From the NCBI RefSeq assembly GCF_029407905.1, contig NC_073625.1:172628240-172692239 (forward strand): a DNA stretch of 64,000 bases, written 5' to 3'. Positions 22,420 through 35,158 of this stretch are shown in pieces. Position 1 is the first letter of the stretch. Every line of letters starts with the position of its first letter. Source of the DNA: Bubalus kerabau (lineage: Eukaryota; Chordata; Mammalia; Artiodactyla; Bovidae). Under the pieces are notes generated by a model. The model was not told the origin of the DNA. It was given only the letters and a program-made list of their open reading frames with translations, and ran no database searches. The position numbers were made by a program, and so were the translations under genes.

Positions 22420-22697
22420 CAGAGAAGGCAATGGCACCCCACTCCAGTACTCTTGCCTGGAAAATCCACGGATGGAGGAGCCTGGTAGGCTTCAGTCTAT
22501 GGGGTCGCTAAGAGTCAGACACGACTCAGCAACTTCACTTTCACTTTTTACTTTCATGCATTGGAGAAGGAAATGGCAACTCATTCCAATGTTCTTGCCT
22601 GGAGAATCCCAGGGACAGGGGAGCCTGGTGGGCTGCCATCTATGACGTTGCACAGAGTCGGACACGACTGAAGCAACTTAGCAGCAGCAGCAGCAGC
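22420..22697 (+). mobile_element. BOV-A2 SINE dimer
   Basis: Full-length sense dimer ending in a CAG repeat (22681-22697). A perfect 12-bp duplication, aagttatctggc, lies at 22408-22419 and 22698-22709, marking a fairly young insertion. Confidence 0.97.
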
Positions 22698-22789
22698 AAG
22701 TTATCTGGCAATTATCACTATCCTAATAAACTCCTCTCTTTACGGAAGGTTCTCCCTCAACTAACCAGTTCTCTTACTCTAAAATGGTG

Positions 22790-23430
22790 AAGCAAAGACA
22801 TGTTCATGGAACAGCCATGTGCTGCCCCTCACTTTCAGCAGGGCCATGTGATTAGTTCCAGCCAATGGGCTGTGAGTAGAAGTGATTTGTGTCCCTCTAG
22901 GCCAAAGCATGGGCTTCCCTGGTAGCTCAGCAGTAAAGAATCTGCCTGCTATGGAGGAGCCACAGGAGATGCGGGTTTGATCTCTGGGTCAGAAAGATCC
23001 CTTGGAGGAGGAAATGGCAATCCTCTCCAGCATTCTTGTCTGGAGAATCCCATGGACAGAGGAGCCTGGCAGGCTACAGTCCATAGGGTCGCAAAGAGTT
23101 GGACACGACTGAAATGACTTAGCACGAACACACAGGACAAAGCCTTTCAGAGCCATGTGATCCTCTAGCTCCCCTTTTCCTGCTGCAACAACCTAGAAGT
23201 CCCATGTCAAAAGAGCAAAATCACAAAAATTACAGCAGCCTGGATCTCTGAGTCATTGAATGCAGAACAGCTGCCCTGGAGGAGAGCCAATGCACACTGG
23301 CATTTATGTGAACAAGAAATCAATGGAAGTATCATGGTTGATTTGTTCCTATAACATAGCCTACTCCATCTTGACATATACAGAAAAGCTGAGCAGACAG
23401 AAGCCTTGTATCCTGTGGTCAACCAACCTC
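22790..23430 (+). repeat. old mammalian repeat, family unresolved
   Basis: gccatgtgattagttccagc, aatgggctgtgagtagaagt and, after the Bov-tA, gcacactggcatttatgtga with aacaagaaatcaatgg. The order is that of a common mammalian interspersed element whose name I cannot fix. Confidence 0.4.
22911..23131 (+). mobile_element. Bov-tA SINE
   Basis: Sense copy with about 14 extra bases in the tRNA head (atggaggagccaca). Flanks aggccaaagc and aggacaaagc look like a target duplication with one mismatch. Confidence 0.92.
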
Positions 23431-24000
23431 AGCCATTTACAAGGATTAAATAGGGAAATTTTCCAAACCTTCCTCAGACAGGTATGTGTGCAACTTTATT
23501 ATTTCACTTCAAGCACATTCACAAATTATTGCCACACCTACTCCTATTTCAAAAATCAGTATTTACAACCAAATCATCTTTATTAATAAAACTTAAGATC
23601 TTACCGAGACACACATCAAGCAATGTACCTTGAGTGATGTTCACTGAACAACGTAACTAACCACTGACAAACCTTAGCTGAATATGTTGTTCTTCCACAT
23701 GGCTCATGTCCTACTTTATGACTCTTCATTTTCAGGAGACACATGTAGCAGTGGGGTTACACTCCATGGACAAGATGGTAGAGAGCTCTGAGTAGAGCTG
23801 GCCCAGTTTTCTTTTGTTAGCAGTCAACAAGTAAGCTGTTCATTGGACACACTGATGTTGGTGGGGCTTTGAACTCAGAGAGATGCTATCTCCTCCAGCT
23901 GGCAGTAAAAATATCCACTAAGATAAGGACTCAATCCTGTGTCCTTTAATACATGCCCGATTTAAAACCACTGGAAAGTCTGGAGCCTGGCCTGGCAAAC
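23431..24000. other. no gene recognised
   Basis: Nothing supported. The open frame at 23260-23586 overlaps old repeat sequence. Confidence 0.4.
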
Positions 24001-24004
24001 AGTA

Positions 24005-24190
24005 GGGTATAAACTTCCACAGCCCTGGGTCCAAATCTCAGCTCAACAACTGACAGCTGTGTGAGTCAGGCCAAAAGACAAAGACACAGCCTGTAAGAGC
24101 CTCAGTTCCCTGCCCCGCTCCACAAGGAATCCGTGAGGATCAACAGAACGAATATAGATGGGAACACTGACTGCATGGTGGACCGCTGCT
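24005..24190 (+). repeat. MIR SINE
   Basis: gcctggcctggcaaacagta and gccctgggtccaaatctcag through gctgtgtgagtcaggcc, then a degraded core. Confidence 0.6.
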
Positions 24191-24246
24191 GCCTCAGATC
24201 TGTGGGGTTGTTTTTTTAAATGCCTCAGAACTGTGGAATTCTTTTT

Positions 24247-24370
24247 CACAAAAATAAAATTTTTGACCCTTCACCATGTGGGATCTTAGTTCACTGACCA
24301 GGGATCAAATCTGTGCCCCCTGTACTGGAAGCATGGAGTCTTAACCACTGGACCGCAGGAAATTCCCCAG
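24247..24370 (-). mobile_element. CHR SINE, antisense
   Basis: catgtgggatcttagttcac, gaccagggatcaaatctgtg and gagtcttaaccactggaccg. Confidence 0.88.
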
Positions 24371-24683
24371 AACCATGGCATTCTCCTTAAAGCTGATTAA
24401 AATTTATATTTCCTTTATGTCTTATTACAAGTGAAACAACTTTCTCGGGTACATTTAAAGCAGCGAAAAATATACCTTTGGCTTTATCCTTAGAGTAGAT
24501 AATGCTGTCTATGACAGACATGAAAATAAATTCTATTACTTAATCTAGTCCTTTTACAATATGATCAAGCCCTTGGTATGAAAATATATCTTGGAATTAA
24601 ATTTCTGCCCATTTTCCAGGGGCAAATAACTTTTAAAATTCCTAAGAATTTCCTATTACCCATCCGTCTGCTGATTTCCAGTT

Positions 24684-24965
24684 CTGCTGCTGCTGCTGCT
24701 AAGTCGCTTCAATCATGTCCGACTCTGTGCGACCCCACAGACGGCAGCCCATGAGGCTCCCCCGTCCCTGGGATTCTCCAGGCAAGAACACTGGAGTGGG
24801 TTGCCATTTCTTTCTCCAATGCATGAAAGTGAAAAGTGAAAGTGAAGTCGCTCAGTCGTGTCCGACTCTTCGAGACCCCATGGACTACAGCCTACCAGGC
24901 TCCTCCATCCATGGGGTTTTCCAGGCAAAAGTACTGGAGTCGGGTGCCACTGCCTTCTCTGCCTG
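24684..24965 (-). mobile_element. BOV-A2 SINE dimer
   Basis: Antisense full-length dimer with a GCT repeat at 24684-24700. No clear target duplication was seen. Confidence 0.95.
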
Positions 24966-25018
24966 AGATGTAAAAGAGGATGCAAAAGAAAATTCCTGTT
25001 GAATAATAATTAGCTTAC

Positions 25019-25229
25019 AAATGGGCTTCCCATGTGGCTCAGTGATAAAGAATCCTCCTGCCAATGCAGGAGACACAGGTTCAATCCCTGGGTCAGGAAG
25101 ATCCCTTAGAAGAGGAAATGGCAACCCACTCCAGTATTCCTGTCTGGGAAATCCCATGGACAGAGAAGCTTGGTGGGCTACAGCCCATGCGGTTGCAAAG
25201 AGTTGGACACAACTGAATGACTGACTGGC
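25019..25229 (+). mobile_element. Bov-tA SINE
   Basis: Full-length sense copy flanked by tagcttac at 25011-25018 and 25230-25237. Confidence 0.95.
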
Positions 25230-25237
25230 TAGCTTAC

Positions 25238-26120
25238 CTAAAAGGGGGGTATCACTGTGTCCTTTTTTAGCCTACTACCTCAGAATGGAGTCATTTCCTC
25301 GGAATTACTAGAAAATTATAATGCTTTCAGTTCTTCTATCATTTGTTGTCCTAGTTCTATGAGAAATGTAAAACTCACTCGGAAATATGCAAATTAGCTT
25401 AGTCTCCCACAGCACAATACATGTCACATAGGTAGGCTATAACTCAGTGAAAATTTAGAAAGGTTCATCTTCTTTATCCTACACATTCCAGGTGTATATT
25501 AACAGGAAATACCATAATTTTGAAAACCAAACTACTTTGTTCACAATGAAAGAGATGAACTTTTCTCCCATGTAAATCACATGGAACTTCATGAATCAAG
25601 AATTGAATTTCTGTTAACATTAGAGAAATTGTAAAACCTAAGGTATAATAAAGTTTTGGTTCTTGTTTCATTTAACTGCAGGTAAAACAGATACTCAAGT
25701 CTCTAGCAGATTAGAGTATTAATACACATTTCTTTGAGCATCTCCATAAGTTACTGTCCCACTCACCTCTAATCTGATTTCTCTTAAACAATAAGAAACA
25801 CTTCAAGAAGAATACAACCTGAATTTATATTTGTCAGTTTATTTTAGAGGTGAATCAATTTTCCACATAAGCATTATTGGCATTTAAAACATTATTATTA
25901 AATAATACTATTTAATTCATTTCTGGAATTAGTTTAGAACACTTATGAATCCACAAAGATCCTTATACTTTGAATTCAAGCTATGCAGCTGTCTCTTGAA
26001 TAAGGCTGGAGTATCAAGACTTACTGTCAGTAAAACACAGGCCTGGGATTAGCAGTCTGAAAATAAAGACACCATGGGTCTTAAGTCTCTACAAGCAAGT
26101 AGAAGCTAGAAAACATTAAG
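25238..26120. other. no gene recognised
   Basis: AT-rich sequence without identifiable features. Confidence 0.45.
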
Positions 26121-26349
26121 TATATGGGTGGAGGTGGGTACAGATTTTCATCCATTCATTCATTTCTTTTCATATTCCGTTAATTCAACAATTTATCAAG
26201 TGCCTCCTTGTATAGTCATTGGCATTCAGGCAATGAGGATACAAACTGAATTAGACATAATCCTGCCCTCAAGAAACGGACTCTCTACATGGCCAGGTGA
26301 GGGCACACATGTGGCAGCAAGAAAAAGTAGATCTTCATACTAGAAGATT

Positions 26350-27040
26350 CTGATCTAAAATGTATATCACAGAGTGAAGTCAGAAAGAGAAAAACAAATA
26401 TCGTGTGTTAACATATATATACAAAATCTAGAAAAATGGTACAGATGAATCTATTTTGCAGGGGGCAGAAATAGAGGACACAGATGTAGAGAAAGGACTT
26501 GTGGACACAGCCGGGGAAATGGAGGGTAGGCCGAGTAGCACTGACATATATACACTACCATGTGTAAAAGAGACAGCTAGTGGGAAGCCGCTGTATAGCA
26601 CAGGGAGCTCACCTTGGTGCTCTGGGATGACCTAGATGGGTGGGATGGAGGTGGGGTGAGGAGGAGGTTCAAAAGGGAGGAGACATACATATATGTGTAT
26701 GTATATAGCTGAATCCCTTTGTTGTACAGCAGAAACTAACACAACATTATAGAACAATTATTGTTGTTGTTGCTGTTTAGCCACTAAGTTGTGTTTTACT
26801 CTTTTTCGACCCCATGGACAATAGCCTGCCAGGCTCCTCTGTCCAGGGGATTTCCCAGGCAAGAATACTGAAGTGGGTTGCCATTCCTTACTCCAGACTA
26901 TCTTCCCCAACCAGGGATCAAACTCATGTCTCCTGCATTGGCAGGCGAATTCTTTATCACTGAGCCACCTGGGAAGCCCAAAAGCAATTATACTCCAATA
27001 ACAAAATTTTAAAAAATTAAAAATAAAATACAATGTATAT
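26350..27040 (+). mobile_element. artiodactyl L1 3' UTR, split by Bov-tA
   Basis: gaaaaatggtacagatgaat, gacttgtggacacagccggg, gtatagcacagggagctcac and ttgttgtacagcagaaacta, then an A-rich tail. A second copy of the same 3' UTR lies at 53180-53722. Confidence 0.85.
26762..26994 (-). mobile_element. Bov-tA SINE inside L1
   Basis: Antisense copy with a TTG-repeat tail. The 7-bp caattat is present on both sides (26755-26761, 26995-27001), and the L1 tail resumes directly after it. Confidence 0.92.
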
Positions 27041-27393
27041 CCTTTCATTCCTATTGTACCTATTTCATCCACAACAAAAAGAACAACAAAATACAGACAA
27101 CAGTAACTTCACGACAAAAACCAAGGTTCAGACAGGCTGAATGACTTGGAGATTCTCCCTCACTTTCAGCCTTCACTTTTGAATTCCCTTCTCTTCCCAG
27201 AACAACCCTGAACAAGTACTGTAATCACTTTTACCTGGTGACTGAGTTATTTTTATCTTATTTTTATAAACGGTCACTCAGAAATGGAAATTGGTTGTCA
27301 TTTTTACATATTTTGAAAGCCACAGAAACCTTTAACATGATGGATTCATTTTTGAAAGTCTGTAAGATGACTGAAATACACATATTAAAGTCA

Positions 27394-27528
27394 GGGGATT
27401 CCCTGGTGGTCCAGTAGTTAAGACTATGTGTTTTCACTGCCAAGGGCATGGGTTCAATCTCTGGTTGGAAAACTAAGATCCCAGAAGCCACGAGGCATGG
27501 GGTGCCCACCCCCCAAAAAAGAATTAAA
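27394..27528 (+). mobile_element. CHR SINE
   Basis: ggggattccctggtggtcca head, gggttcaatctctggttgga box and a C/A-rich end. Confidence 0.88.
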
Positions 27529-27689
27529 ATCAGAGCCAGGGAAAAGCATTTTTCTGTGTTTTTCCAAAAGAGGATGAACCACAGATCAATGCTCAGCAAA
27601 AAATGGGATTCCTCCTCCTCTGAGGTGTTGGGGGTTAAGAGAGAAGTGGAGGTATAAGTAAGTCGATAGATAAGCAAGCCTGTAACTCA

Positions 27690-28260
27690 CACAGCCTATA
27701 GAATAAAAGTCCAAATTCTGCAGCCTCATACTCAAAAGGTTCTGCGATCTCCCCTAAATGCCTTTCCAGTCTTACCTCCCTGTACTTGCCAGAATCAGAG
27801 ACCCCAGCACTGGCTGAACCTGCACTTCCTGCTTCACTTCTGTTCTGAGGTTCAGTTGCCACTCTGTCTGGCACATCTCTCCAGTAATTCCCCCAGGGCC
27901 CACTCTACCTATGAACACCTGCCCATCCTTCACCCCCTACTTCATATGCCCCTCCTCCACTATTTTCTTTACATAGACAAATGATCAGCTGGCTCACAAA
28001 GATGGATAAAACATTATCCTCAACTCTGCTCTGCTTTCCCTAACTGTCCCAATGGAAAGTGAACCTTTCACCTTCTCAGACCTGTCATTGTGGTTTCCTA
28101 TCATTCTTACAGCACTTAGCACCAGCTGCCCTGTACTGGAGCCAGGAATTCATCTATCTTAACCTTACTATTGGACTGCACATTTTCTGAGAGCAAGAAA
28201 GGAACTTTCTTCAATTGTATACATCCTACCTCTGAGCTCAGATCTTGCAAGCTATTCCAA
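27690..28260 (+). repeat. L2 LINE 3' fragment
   Basis: aataaaagtccaaattctgc, the cctttcaccttctcagacct block and acagcacttagcaccagctg follow the L2 3' order. Confidence 0.55.
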
Positions 28261-28477
28261 AATTACTTACTGGATGCAGTTAAACATTATATCCAGATTA
28301 ACAAAATAAAATACAAACATAATCATTGGGTATACTCATCATTCACTCTTAGTGTGGGTCAGCTTCTAACATCTTCTTTCTAATGTCAGCTGTTTAGCAC
28401 ATCACAGGTGGAATGTCATTCTGGCTGAATAGCAGTTACTTAAAAACACGGAATGCAAGAAAAGAGCTGGTTTCTCA

Positions 28478-28705
28478 TGGAGCACCTGAGCCCCTGTGCC
28501 ACAGCTACTAAGCCCACGTGCTACAACTACGGAGGCCCATGCACCTGGAGCCTGTGCTCCACAACGAGAAGCCACCACATGAGAAGCCTGCACATGGCAA
28601 TGAAGAGTAGCCCCTGCTCACCGCAACTAGAGAAAGCCCATGCACCGCAACCAAGACCCAGCGCAGTCAAAACGAACTAAAAAATATAAAATGTTAAAAA
28701 AAAAA
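28478..28705 (+). mobile_element. CHR SINE, long form, 5' truncated
   Basis: gagcccctgtgccacagcta through cccagcgcagtcaaaacgaa and an A-rich tail. The tRNA head is missing. Confidence 0.85.
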
Positions 28706-28817
28706 GGAAAGAAAAGGTAAGTCTGATTTTGGGGGAGAGCTGGGAGTTGGGGTGGGGTGGAGCAGGCATGGAACTTCCAGAGGACAGCAAGGGGTACAGA
28801 CAGCAACCACTGGGGCA

Positions 28818-28920
28818 TGTGTGCTAAGTCACTTCAGTCACGTCTTACTCTTTGTGATGCTATGGACTGTAGCCTGCCAGGCTCCTCTGTCCATGGGATT
28901 CTCCAGACAAGAATACTGGA
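28818..28920 (-). mobile_element. BovA monomer fragment
   Basis: tgtgctaagtcacttcagtc to gacaagaatactgga, antisense and truncated. Confidence 0.85.
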
Positions 28921-29069
28921 AATGAGGCTAATTTAAGAAGAAAACAAAACCAAAAAAAAATACCTTGAAACATCAATTCTATGAAGATAGTATAGATAGT
29001 ACAGTTACAAAAGAAAACCATTTGTTTCTTTGCTTCTAGTTCTCTTATCTCACCTACACTACACTCTAG

Positions 29070-29252
29070 TCTGGTGGCTCTCAAAATTCCCAGATCATCA
29101 GCCTCAGCATCACCTGGGAATTTGTTGAAATGAAATTCTCCAGCCCCACCTCAGACCTAAAGAATGAGAACCTGCAGCTGGGATTCAGCAACTCCTTCAT
29201 TCACAAGCTCTCCAGCTGATTCGTATCCTGCTCACGTTTTAGAACACATTAA
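29070..29252 (-). mobile_element. MER5A hAT element
   Basis: ggtggctctcaaaattccc, cagcatcacctgggaatttg and ccagccccacctcagaccta, the reverse complement of MER5A. Confidence 0.7.
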
Positions 29253-29269
29253 AGGACCTGAGTTTTCCT

Positions 29270-29560
29270 AAACAGATCAGCTCCATCCTGTTTCCGTGCT
29301 TTTGTTCATGCTGTCCCTTCTCCAAGGAATGCCTTTTCTTCTAGCTAGTCCCTGTAGATTGAATTTGTGCTTTCCTTTCAAGGATCAGCTCAAAAGTCTT
29401 AACACTTTCCTCAAGAGATTTAACAGAATGATCTGCTCTCCATTCGGGCTCGCCCAAAGCTTCATTCTGCCGTTCCTTCTGGTGCTCACTCCTGTCACAG
29501 CCTGGCCCTGTGTCTGCCTCCCTCAATTGACTGAGAACCAGTGAGTACAAGGACTATGCT
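29270..29560 (+). repeat. L2 LINE fragment
   Basis: cttttgttcatgctgtccct and aaggatcagctcaaaagtct resemble the L2 3' region. Confidence 0.55.
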
Positions 29561-32500
29561 TCACTCACAGTGCTGTCCCCAGCCCTATAGGCCATCTGAT
29601 TCCTTTGATTCTGCAAAGTACGAGAGAAAAGTATTCTTCTGCAACAAGCCTCTGATTGACCATGAGAAGGATGCTGAGAGGCATCCGACTCCTCTCTCCA
29701 CAATGGAGATGAATAAAAGGCCCATCCAGTGAGATCTGAAGTTTACCGGGCAGCTATTGAAGGCAACTTTGGGAACAGAGAAACCACTTAAAAGGCTCCA
29801 TAGTCAAGGCTTAGCCATAAGCACATTTAGCATCTTATAAAAGCCAAATATCAATTCATAGAAAAAGTATTCCCTCTCGTCAGTTAAAGAAGAAAATATG
29901 GATTGACTGAAAGAGCACTGTATTTGGGATAGACTGACGCTCCATGTGGACAGGGATCCTGTATCTGTCTTGGCTATCACTATGGTCCCAACACTGAGCC
30001 CTGACATTTTGTCAAATGTCAAAATTAAAAGACAAAGATGTGCATTCCATCTCTATCATTTTTTCAAGCCATGTAGACTCAAACAGGCAAGTCATTCATT
30101 CTCAAAGCCTTGGTCACTTAACAATGAAAGGCAGCAAAGATGGAAAACTATTTTATCAATAAATACCTTACCTCCTTGCCTTACAGTTTACTAATTGCTT
30201 TCACATTTACTATCTTGATTAATCATCAAACCTGCAGCTGAAGAGAAGGCCTCTCTTCTCAAGGGGTCAGAAACAGAATCATAGACTTTGACTTCTCATG
30301 CATGGCCCTGATCATAAGCCAACTGATTTCAGCTATCTAAACTTTAAATTACCTTAAGGAGCTCATTCTGATTGACCACTAAGCATTCAGAGCTTCTCAG
30401 ATTACCTTTTTTCCACTAATGGAGATCTGGGGTTTAACTTGATATAAAAAGTGATCAAGTCAATTGCTGCTACGGTTGTTTTTCAAAACTAATTCACTTG
30501 GCATGAAAACTTTTGCTAAAAAACATCAGTGGGTTTTTGTGGGCTGTGTTTCATGGCTGGCATCTCATTGACCCAATAACACTTTAACTCTGCAAGAACT
30601 GGGCAGCTCTTGACAATACCCTTGAACCAAAACAGTGTTCCAGTGACCCTAAGACTGAGAAGAAAGGGAGGAAAAGGGAGATTTTACCAGCATAGAATGC
30701 TGAGAGAGCTTTCAGGTGAAAGAATTTCAGAGTCTCGAGAACTTTTGATTTGTTCCCAATGGTTATAAATACTAACTTGCTATAGATATAAAGGTTCAAT
30801 TATGTACTTATTTGATACTGTTTTTCCAGCAAATTATTGATGAATAACATTAAAACCCTAAGCAGAGTCACATTTATCAAACCTCAGAATTCTAGTTTGC
30901 ATTGATTTTTATCTATAAACAGTACAAAATATATATCATCAAGGACAAAAAAGAAAAAGAAAGAAACCGATAGAGCCATAAATTCACTGTAAATGAGTGG
31001 GTTCTGAACCTTTTTTTTTTTTTTTAATTTGGACAATTTAATCTGGATTCTGAACACTAGCTATGGGAACAAAGTGTGAATACAGCCAGTACTTTCTGTC
31101 TAAGGCATTCACATCTGTTTGATCAACATCACTTTTAGGTCACAGATTGTCATGCATCATTTGAGATTTTTCAACTGTGATGCATGAAAATAAGTCTACT
31201 CTTTTATTTATGGAATGCAGAGGGCCCCACAGTGGGAATTCATTGTGAGGGATGGGTGAGTGGGGAAGGTCTGTAATTAAATAACATTCTTCTACACACA
31301 TTTACCAATGCTTGAATCTCAAATTCAATAGAAGTTCTATTTTTTCAGCACTGCTAACATCTCCTGTTTCTTACTTCTCCAACAAATTGAAGGGACTTTC
31401 ATTATTTTTATTTTAAATGTTATTTCCTGGGACTGGATCTTTAAACAATTTGAGTTTCTCAATAACAATTCTGGTTTCCTCTAATACTGAGTTTCTCCTG
31501 TCAACCATTCCCCCCAAAACCTTTTGTTTTTTATAGTGAAAGCCACACCACGGCAAAACCCTCTTCCACCTTACTAAGGTAGATAGCCATCTATCTTACT
31601 ATCGGGAAAAGTCAGTTTCTCCTGTTTTCTTTGGAATTTCTTGAAATTTCTGAGGCAGACATGTCTCTGTGCAGTGAGTTATAACCCAAATATTCTAGTT
31701 TTATAGCTCTGAATTGCTCAAAAGAGCCAATCATAAAAATTTAGTTTGTTGTAAAGTCTAAAAGTCTCCTTCACAACTGGAATTTATGAACAGATTATCT
31801 CTAACTCTCCTACAAAAGAACATCAATACTTTCTGATGAAACATGTGTTTTACATAAGAGAAAAACTCTCCTAATTAGCCCTCTCTCACCCTTTCTGCAT
31901 CCACAATATTACCAAAAAGCAACCTGCTTTCACAGAAGACACCCTCTATATTTCTCACCCAAAAAATGGCAAGTAGGCACTTTCAGACACCGTAGTACTG
32001 AAAAAAAATAAGATGATCAAAGTTGACACAGCCTCACATCTCATGTGATTTTAAGTCAGCAAAATTTCCAGCAATCAAAACTACATAATCATTTTATAAC
32101 CAATAAACCAACAGACAGCACAAAGGCCTCTTTCTCCCTGATTTTCATCAAAAGGTGGACTGGGATCATTGGATGTTGAAACATGTATTAGGTAAGGGCC
32201 TGAGGCAGGCAGCCTTCTCTTTCATGTCCAGAGACTGACCCTGAGGATGCACAGGACGAGCTCAGCGGAGGCAGAAGCCAGAGACAGACAGAGGGGCTCA
32301 GGCAGCACAGGGAGGAGAGAAATGTCCTCATTGGGTTCCAGGCTGAGGCTCCCCGGAGAGAGTAATGAGGTCCATCAAGGAGGGAGGGACGGGACATTCT
32401 CTCACAGCTGAGTCAGCTGGTCAAGTGTGGGGCCTGCCAGTCTTGCCTCTAAGTCACCTAAATGGTCTAGATGATTCAGGCCCCTGACCTGCGGCACTCC

Positions 32501-33080
32501 CTGAGGTATCGACACCCACCTCCACCTGCAACACTGACTTCAGAACTCCCTGGACTGAAGGATCCTGGAGGAAGTGTCCAGGTACACATTCAGCCTGAGG
32601 ATTTTGACCACAGTTTAAGGATCTGAGACCAGGGTAAGGGGCAGGACCCAAAGATCTTCCAGGAACTCCCACCATGGATCCCAGGTGAAAAAGTCCTTGT
32701 GAACTGTTCACCCTAGAGTCCTTAGGCTCATACACAAGGTGAGTGTCTCACTTTCATACCCCAGAGGCATTTCCTGGATCACCACCAACTCACATCCATC
32801 ACCTCAAAAGAGCTTTATGCGCACTCAGAGAAGTAGATGCCATCTCTGCTGCCTCCAGAAAGGCTTTGAGGGTAAAAAGAAGATAAAGACTGAGTGGGAT
32901 AATTTTAAAAACAAAACCCAGAAAGATGCATCTCTGTTGTTTTGTTTCTCTTATGAAATTCTGGCTCATAGACCATTGGAAGTGTCACCAGATAAAATCT
33001 GTAGCCATTCTAAGCATCTGTTAGGGTTACCACGGATCAAGTTTTGCATTTTACTTTAGCTCCCCGTGCCTCAAGTCACG
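29561..33080. other. 3.5 kb with few recognisable repeats
   Basis: This is the longest stretch free of ruminant SINEs. It holds a T run at 31012-31025 and a more GC-rich section at 32170-32740. None of the short frames has a recognisable domain. The lack of young insertions could be chance or could reflect constraint. Confidence 0.5.
32406..32418. promoter_or_regulatory. T-MARE/AP-1-like motif
   Basis: agctgagtcagct contains GCTGAGTCAGC, the core bound by small-MAF/NRF2 or AP-1 factors. It lies in the more GC-rich part of a long SINE-free stretch. No occupancy data are known to me. Confidence 0.3.
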
Positions 33081-33089
33081 GGGGCCTGG

Positions 33090-33260
33090 GATCCAAGCTC
33101 AGCTTAGCCATTTGTTAATGATGTGACATCAGAAATGTGATTTCTACACAAGTCTCAGCCTTCTAGGCTATAAAATGAGAATAACTGCACCCATCTCTCA
33201 GAATGGTTTGTAGAGATTCAATGATATACTGCTGGTAAAGTGTTCAGTACAGTGTCTGGT
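33090..33260 (+). repeat. MIR SINE
   Basis: aagctcagcttagccatttg, ctataaaatgagaataactg and gttcagtacagtgtctggtc in MIR order. Confidence 0.7.
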
Positions 33261-33588
33261 CTGTAGAAAACATCCTAAAATACAAGCTATGAATATTATT
33301 ATTATTTTTAAAAAGTTAGGTAATGTAGTCATTTTACACAGGGCTATGATATATTACTCTAGAATTTAGTATCTGGGTATTGTTTAAGTGTATGAGATAT
33401 TAACTTCTATGTACTGCCTGATTTTGCATTTGGCTGTCCAATCAATTTTGACTAAGGTCATGATTAAAAAAAAAAAGTAATTCCTCTATATTTAGCCAAG
33501 CCTTTCCTTCCCATGAGTAACCATCTCTCAGCTCAGTTTCTCTGCTCAACTGCTCTTTCTTCTTAACTCTTACAAGAGGAGGTAACAG

Positions 33589-33765
33589 GCCTTCCCTGGT
33601 GGTCCAGTGGCTAAGACTCCCAACTCCCAATGCAGAGGACCGGGTTCAATCACTGGTTAGGGAACTAGATCCTATATGCTGCAACTAAAAGATCTGGTGT
33701 GCCATGACTAAGATCAGCACAGCCAAACAAATAAGTATTTTAAAAAAGAGAGAGAGAGAGAGGAG
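33589..33765 (+). mobile_element. CHR SINE with (GA)n tail
   Basis: gccttccctggtggtccagt head, gaccgggttcaatcactggt box and atcagcacagccaaacaaat end, followed by a GA run at 33748-33765. Confidence 0.88.
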
Positions 33766-34514
33766 ACAACACTGCCAGTTGAAGATGGAGATCAACTATA
33801 GTGTGACTGACAACAGAAAGGACGAGCGCCTTCCAACAGCTCCCTTGATGCTGTGTGCTCATGGAAAGCTCAATGAAAAGACTGTGTTTTGATTTGCAAA
33901 ACAGCTATCTGCAACATCTGTTCGAAATAAACAAAATATACCAAACTACTTCTTGATCTAAGATGGGTTGGGAAGCACTGCCTTCTGTCTGTTTTTTCCA
34001 GGTGGAAAGTCTGATCACAATTCTATCTCAAACTTAGCCCCACATTCCTTGGCCATAAACACCACTCTCAGAAACATTGCTCCTGGTAATGTAAAATGTC
34101 CCTCTCAAACACACTCTCAGTCCAAGGATCTGGGGCCCACCTGGGGCCTATCTGCTGCCCCTGACAAGATAAGCTACCATATCCTTTCCCTTGATGAAGA
34201 TAGTCCTTGACTTCATCATGTGGAGGTCCCCAGGTCTGCAGTCATGCCCCTATTCTGTGCACTCAACGTTCAATTGGCCAGTCACCTCTTGTGTCTCATC
34301 TCTTCCAGTTATACAGATATCCTCCCACTAACCACCAAGTTCCCCCCAAATCCACAGAATATCTCCATGGCAAATGAATCTTGGGATTGTTAACCTTGAA
34401 AAGTTAGGGTTAATGAAAGTATAGCAGATCTGGCTACACCACTAACTAGCTTAGTTAAGTATATCTCAGCTCCTCCTCTACATCATGAGGGGGTGATGGC
34501 CTGGATGAAGGGCT

Positions 34515-34712
34515 ACCTCACAGCTCTGGTAGCTCAGCTGGTAAAGAATCCCGCCTGCAATGCAGGAGACCCAGGTTTGATTCCTGGGTCTGGAAGATCC
34601 CCTGGAGAAGGGATAGACTACCCACTCCAGTATTCAGGCCTGGAGAAGTGCATGGACTGTATAGTCCAGGGGGTTGCAAAGAGTCAGACATGGCTGAGTG
34701 ACTAAGCACAGT
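34515..34712 (+). mobile_element. Bov-tA SINE
   Basis: Sense copy whose head (ggtagctcagctggtaaag) keeps a tRNA-like A box, with ggtttgattcctgg as the B box. It lacks features of a mature tRNA gene. Confidence 0.92.
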
Positions 34713-35024
34713 ACATAGCTGTAAGATCCTTAATGCCCACCTTCCCCATGTCAAACACGCTTGTTTGTTTGTTTATTCAGGTAATAACAGTTGAGTATCT
34801 AATACTGCAAATCTACGTGCCTGGCATTGTGAGGAATTAAAGAACATCCCCCAAAGAACTTATCATCTAGAATGGGAAGTGAGACAACCACACAACTATA
34901 TGAAAAAGAGAAGCAGATAATGTCATAACTGGGTATTATTTATAATATAAGAAGAAAATTATCATTACCAACATCCCAAACCTGAAACTAAAGTGATTTT
35001 CAAAATATCTTTTCTTCTCTGCAT

Positions 35025-35158
35025 CTAGCCTTTTTTTGGGATGGGGTCATGTGGCAAGGCATGAGGGATCTTAGTTCTCTGACCAGAGATCGAACTCGCC
35101 CCGTGCCCCTTGCAGTGGAAGCTCTGAGTCTTAATCATTGGATCGCCAGGGATGTTCC
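35025..35158 (-). mobile_element. CHR SINE, antisense
   Basis: gggatcttagttctctgacc, gagatcgaactcgccccgtg and ttaatcattggatcgccagg. Confidence 0.85.

Noticed and set aside
27264..27677. 137-codon minus-strand frame
   Set aside because: The centre is antisense CHR and the rest has no protein signature.
34515..34590. tRNA-like sequence with A- and B-box resemblance
   Set aside because: It is the head of a Bov-tA SINE; no intact cloverleaf or anticodon arm could be drawn. The same holds for the other SINE heads.
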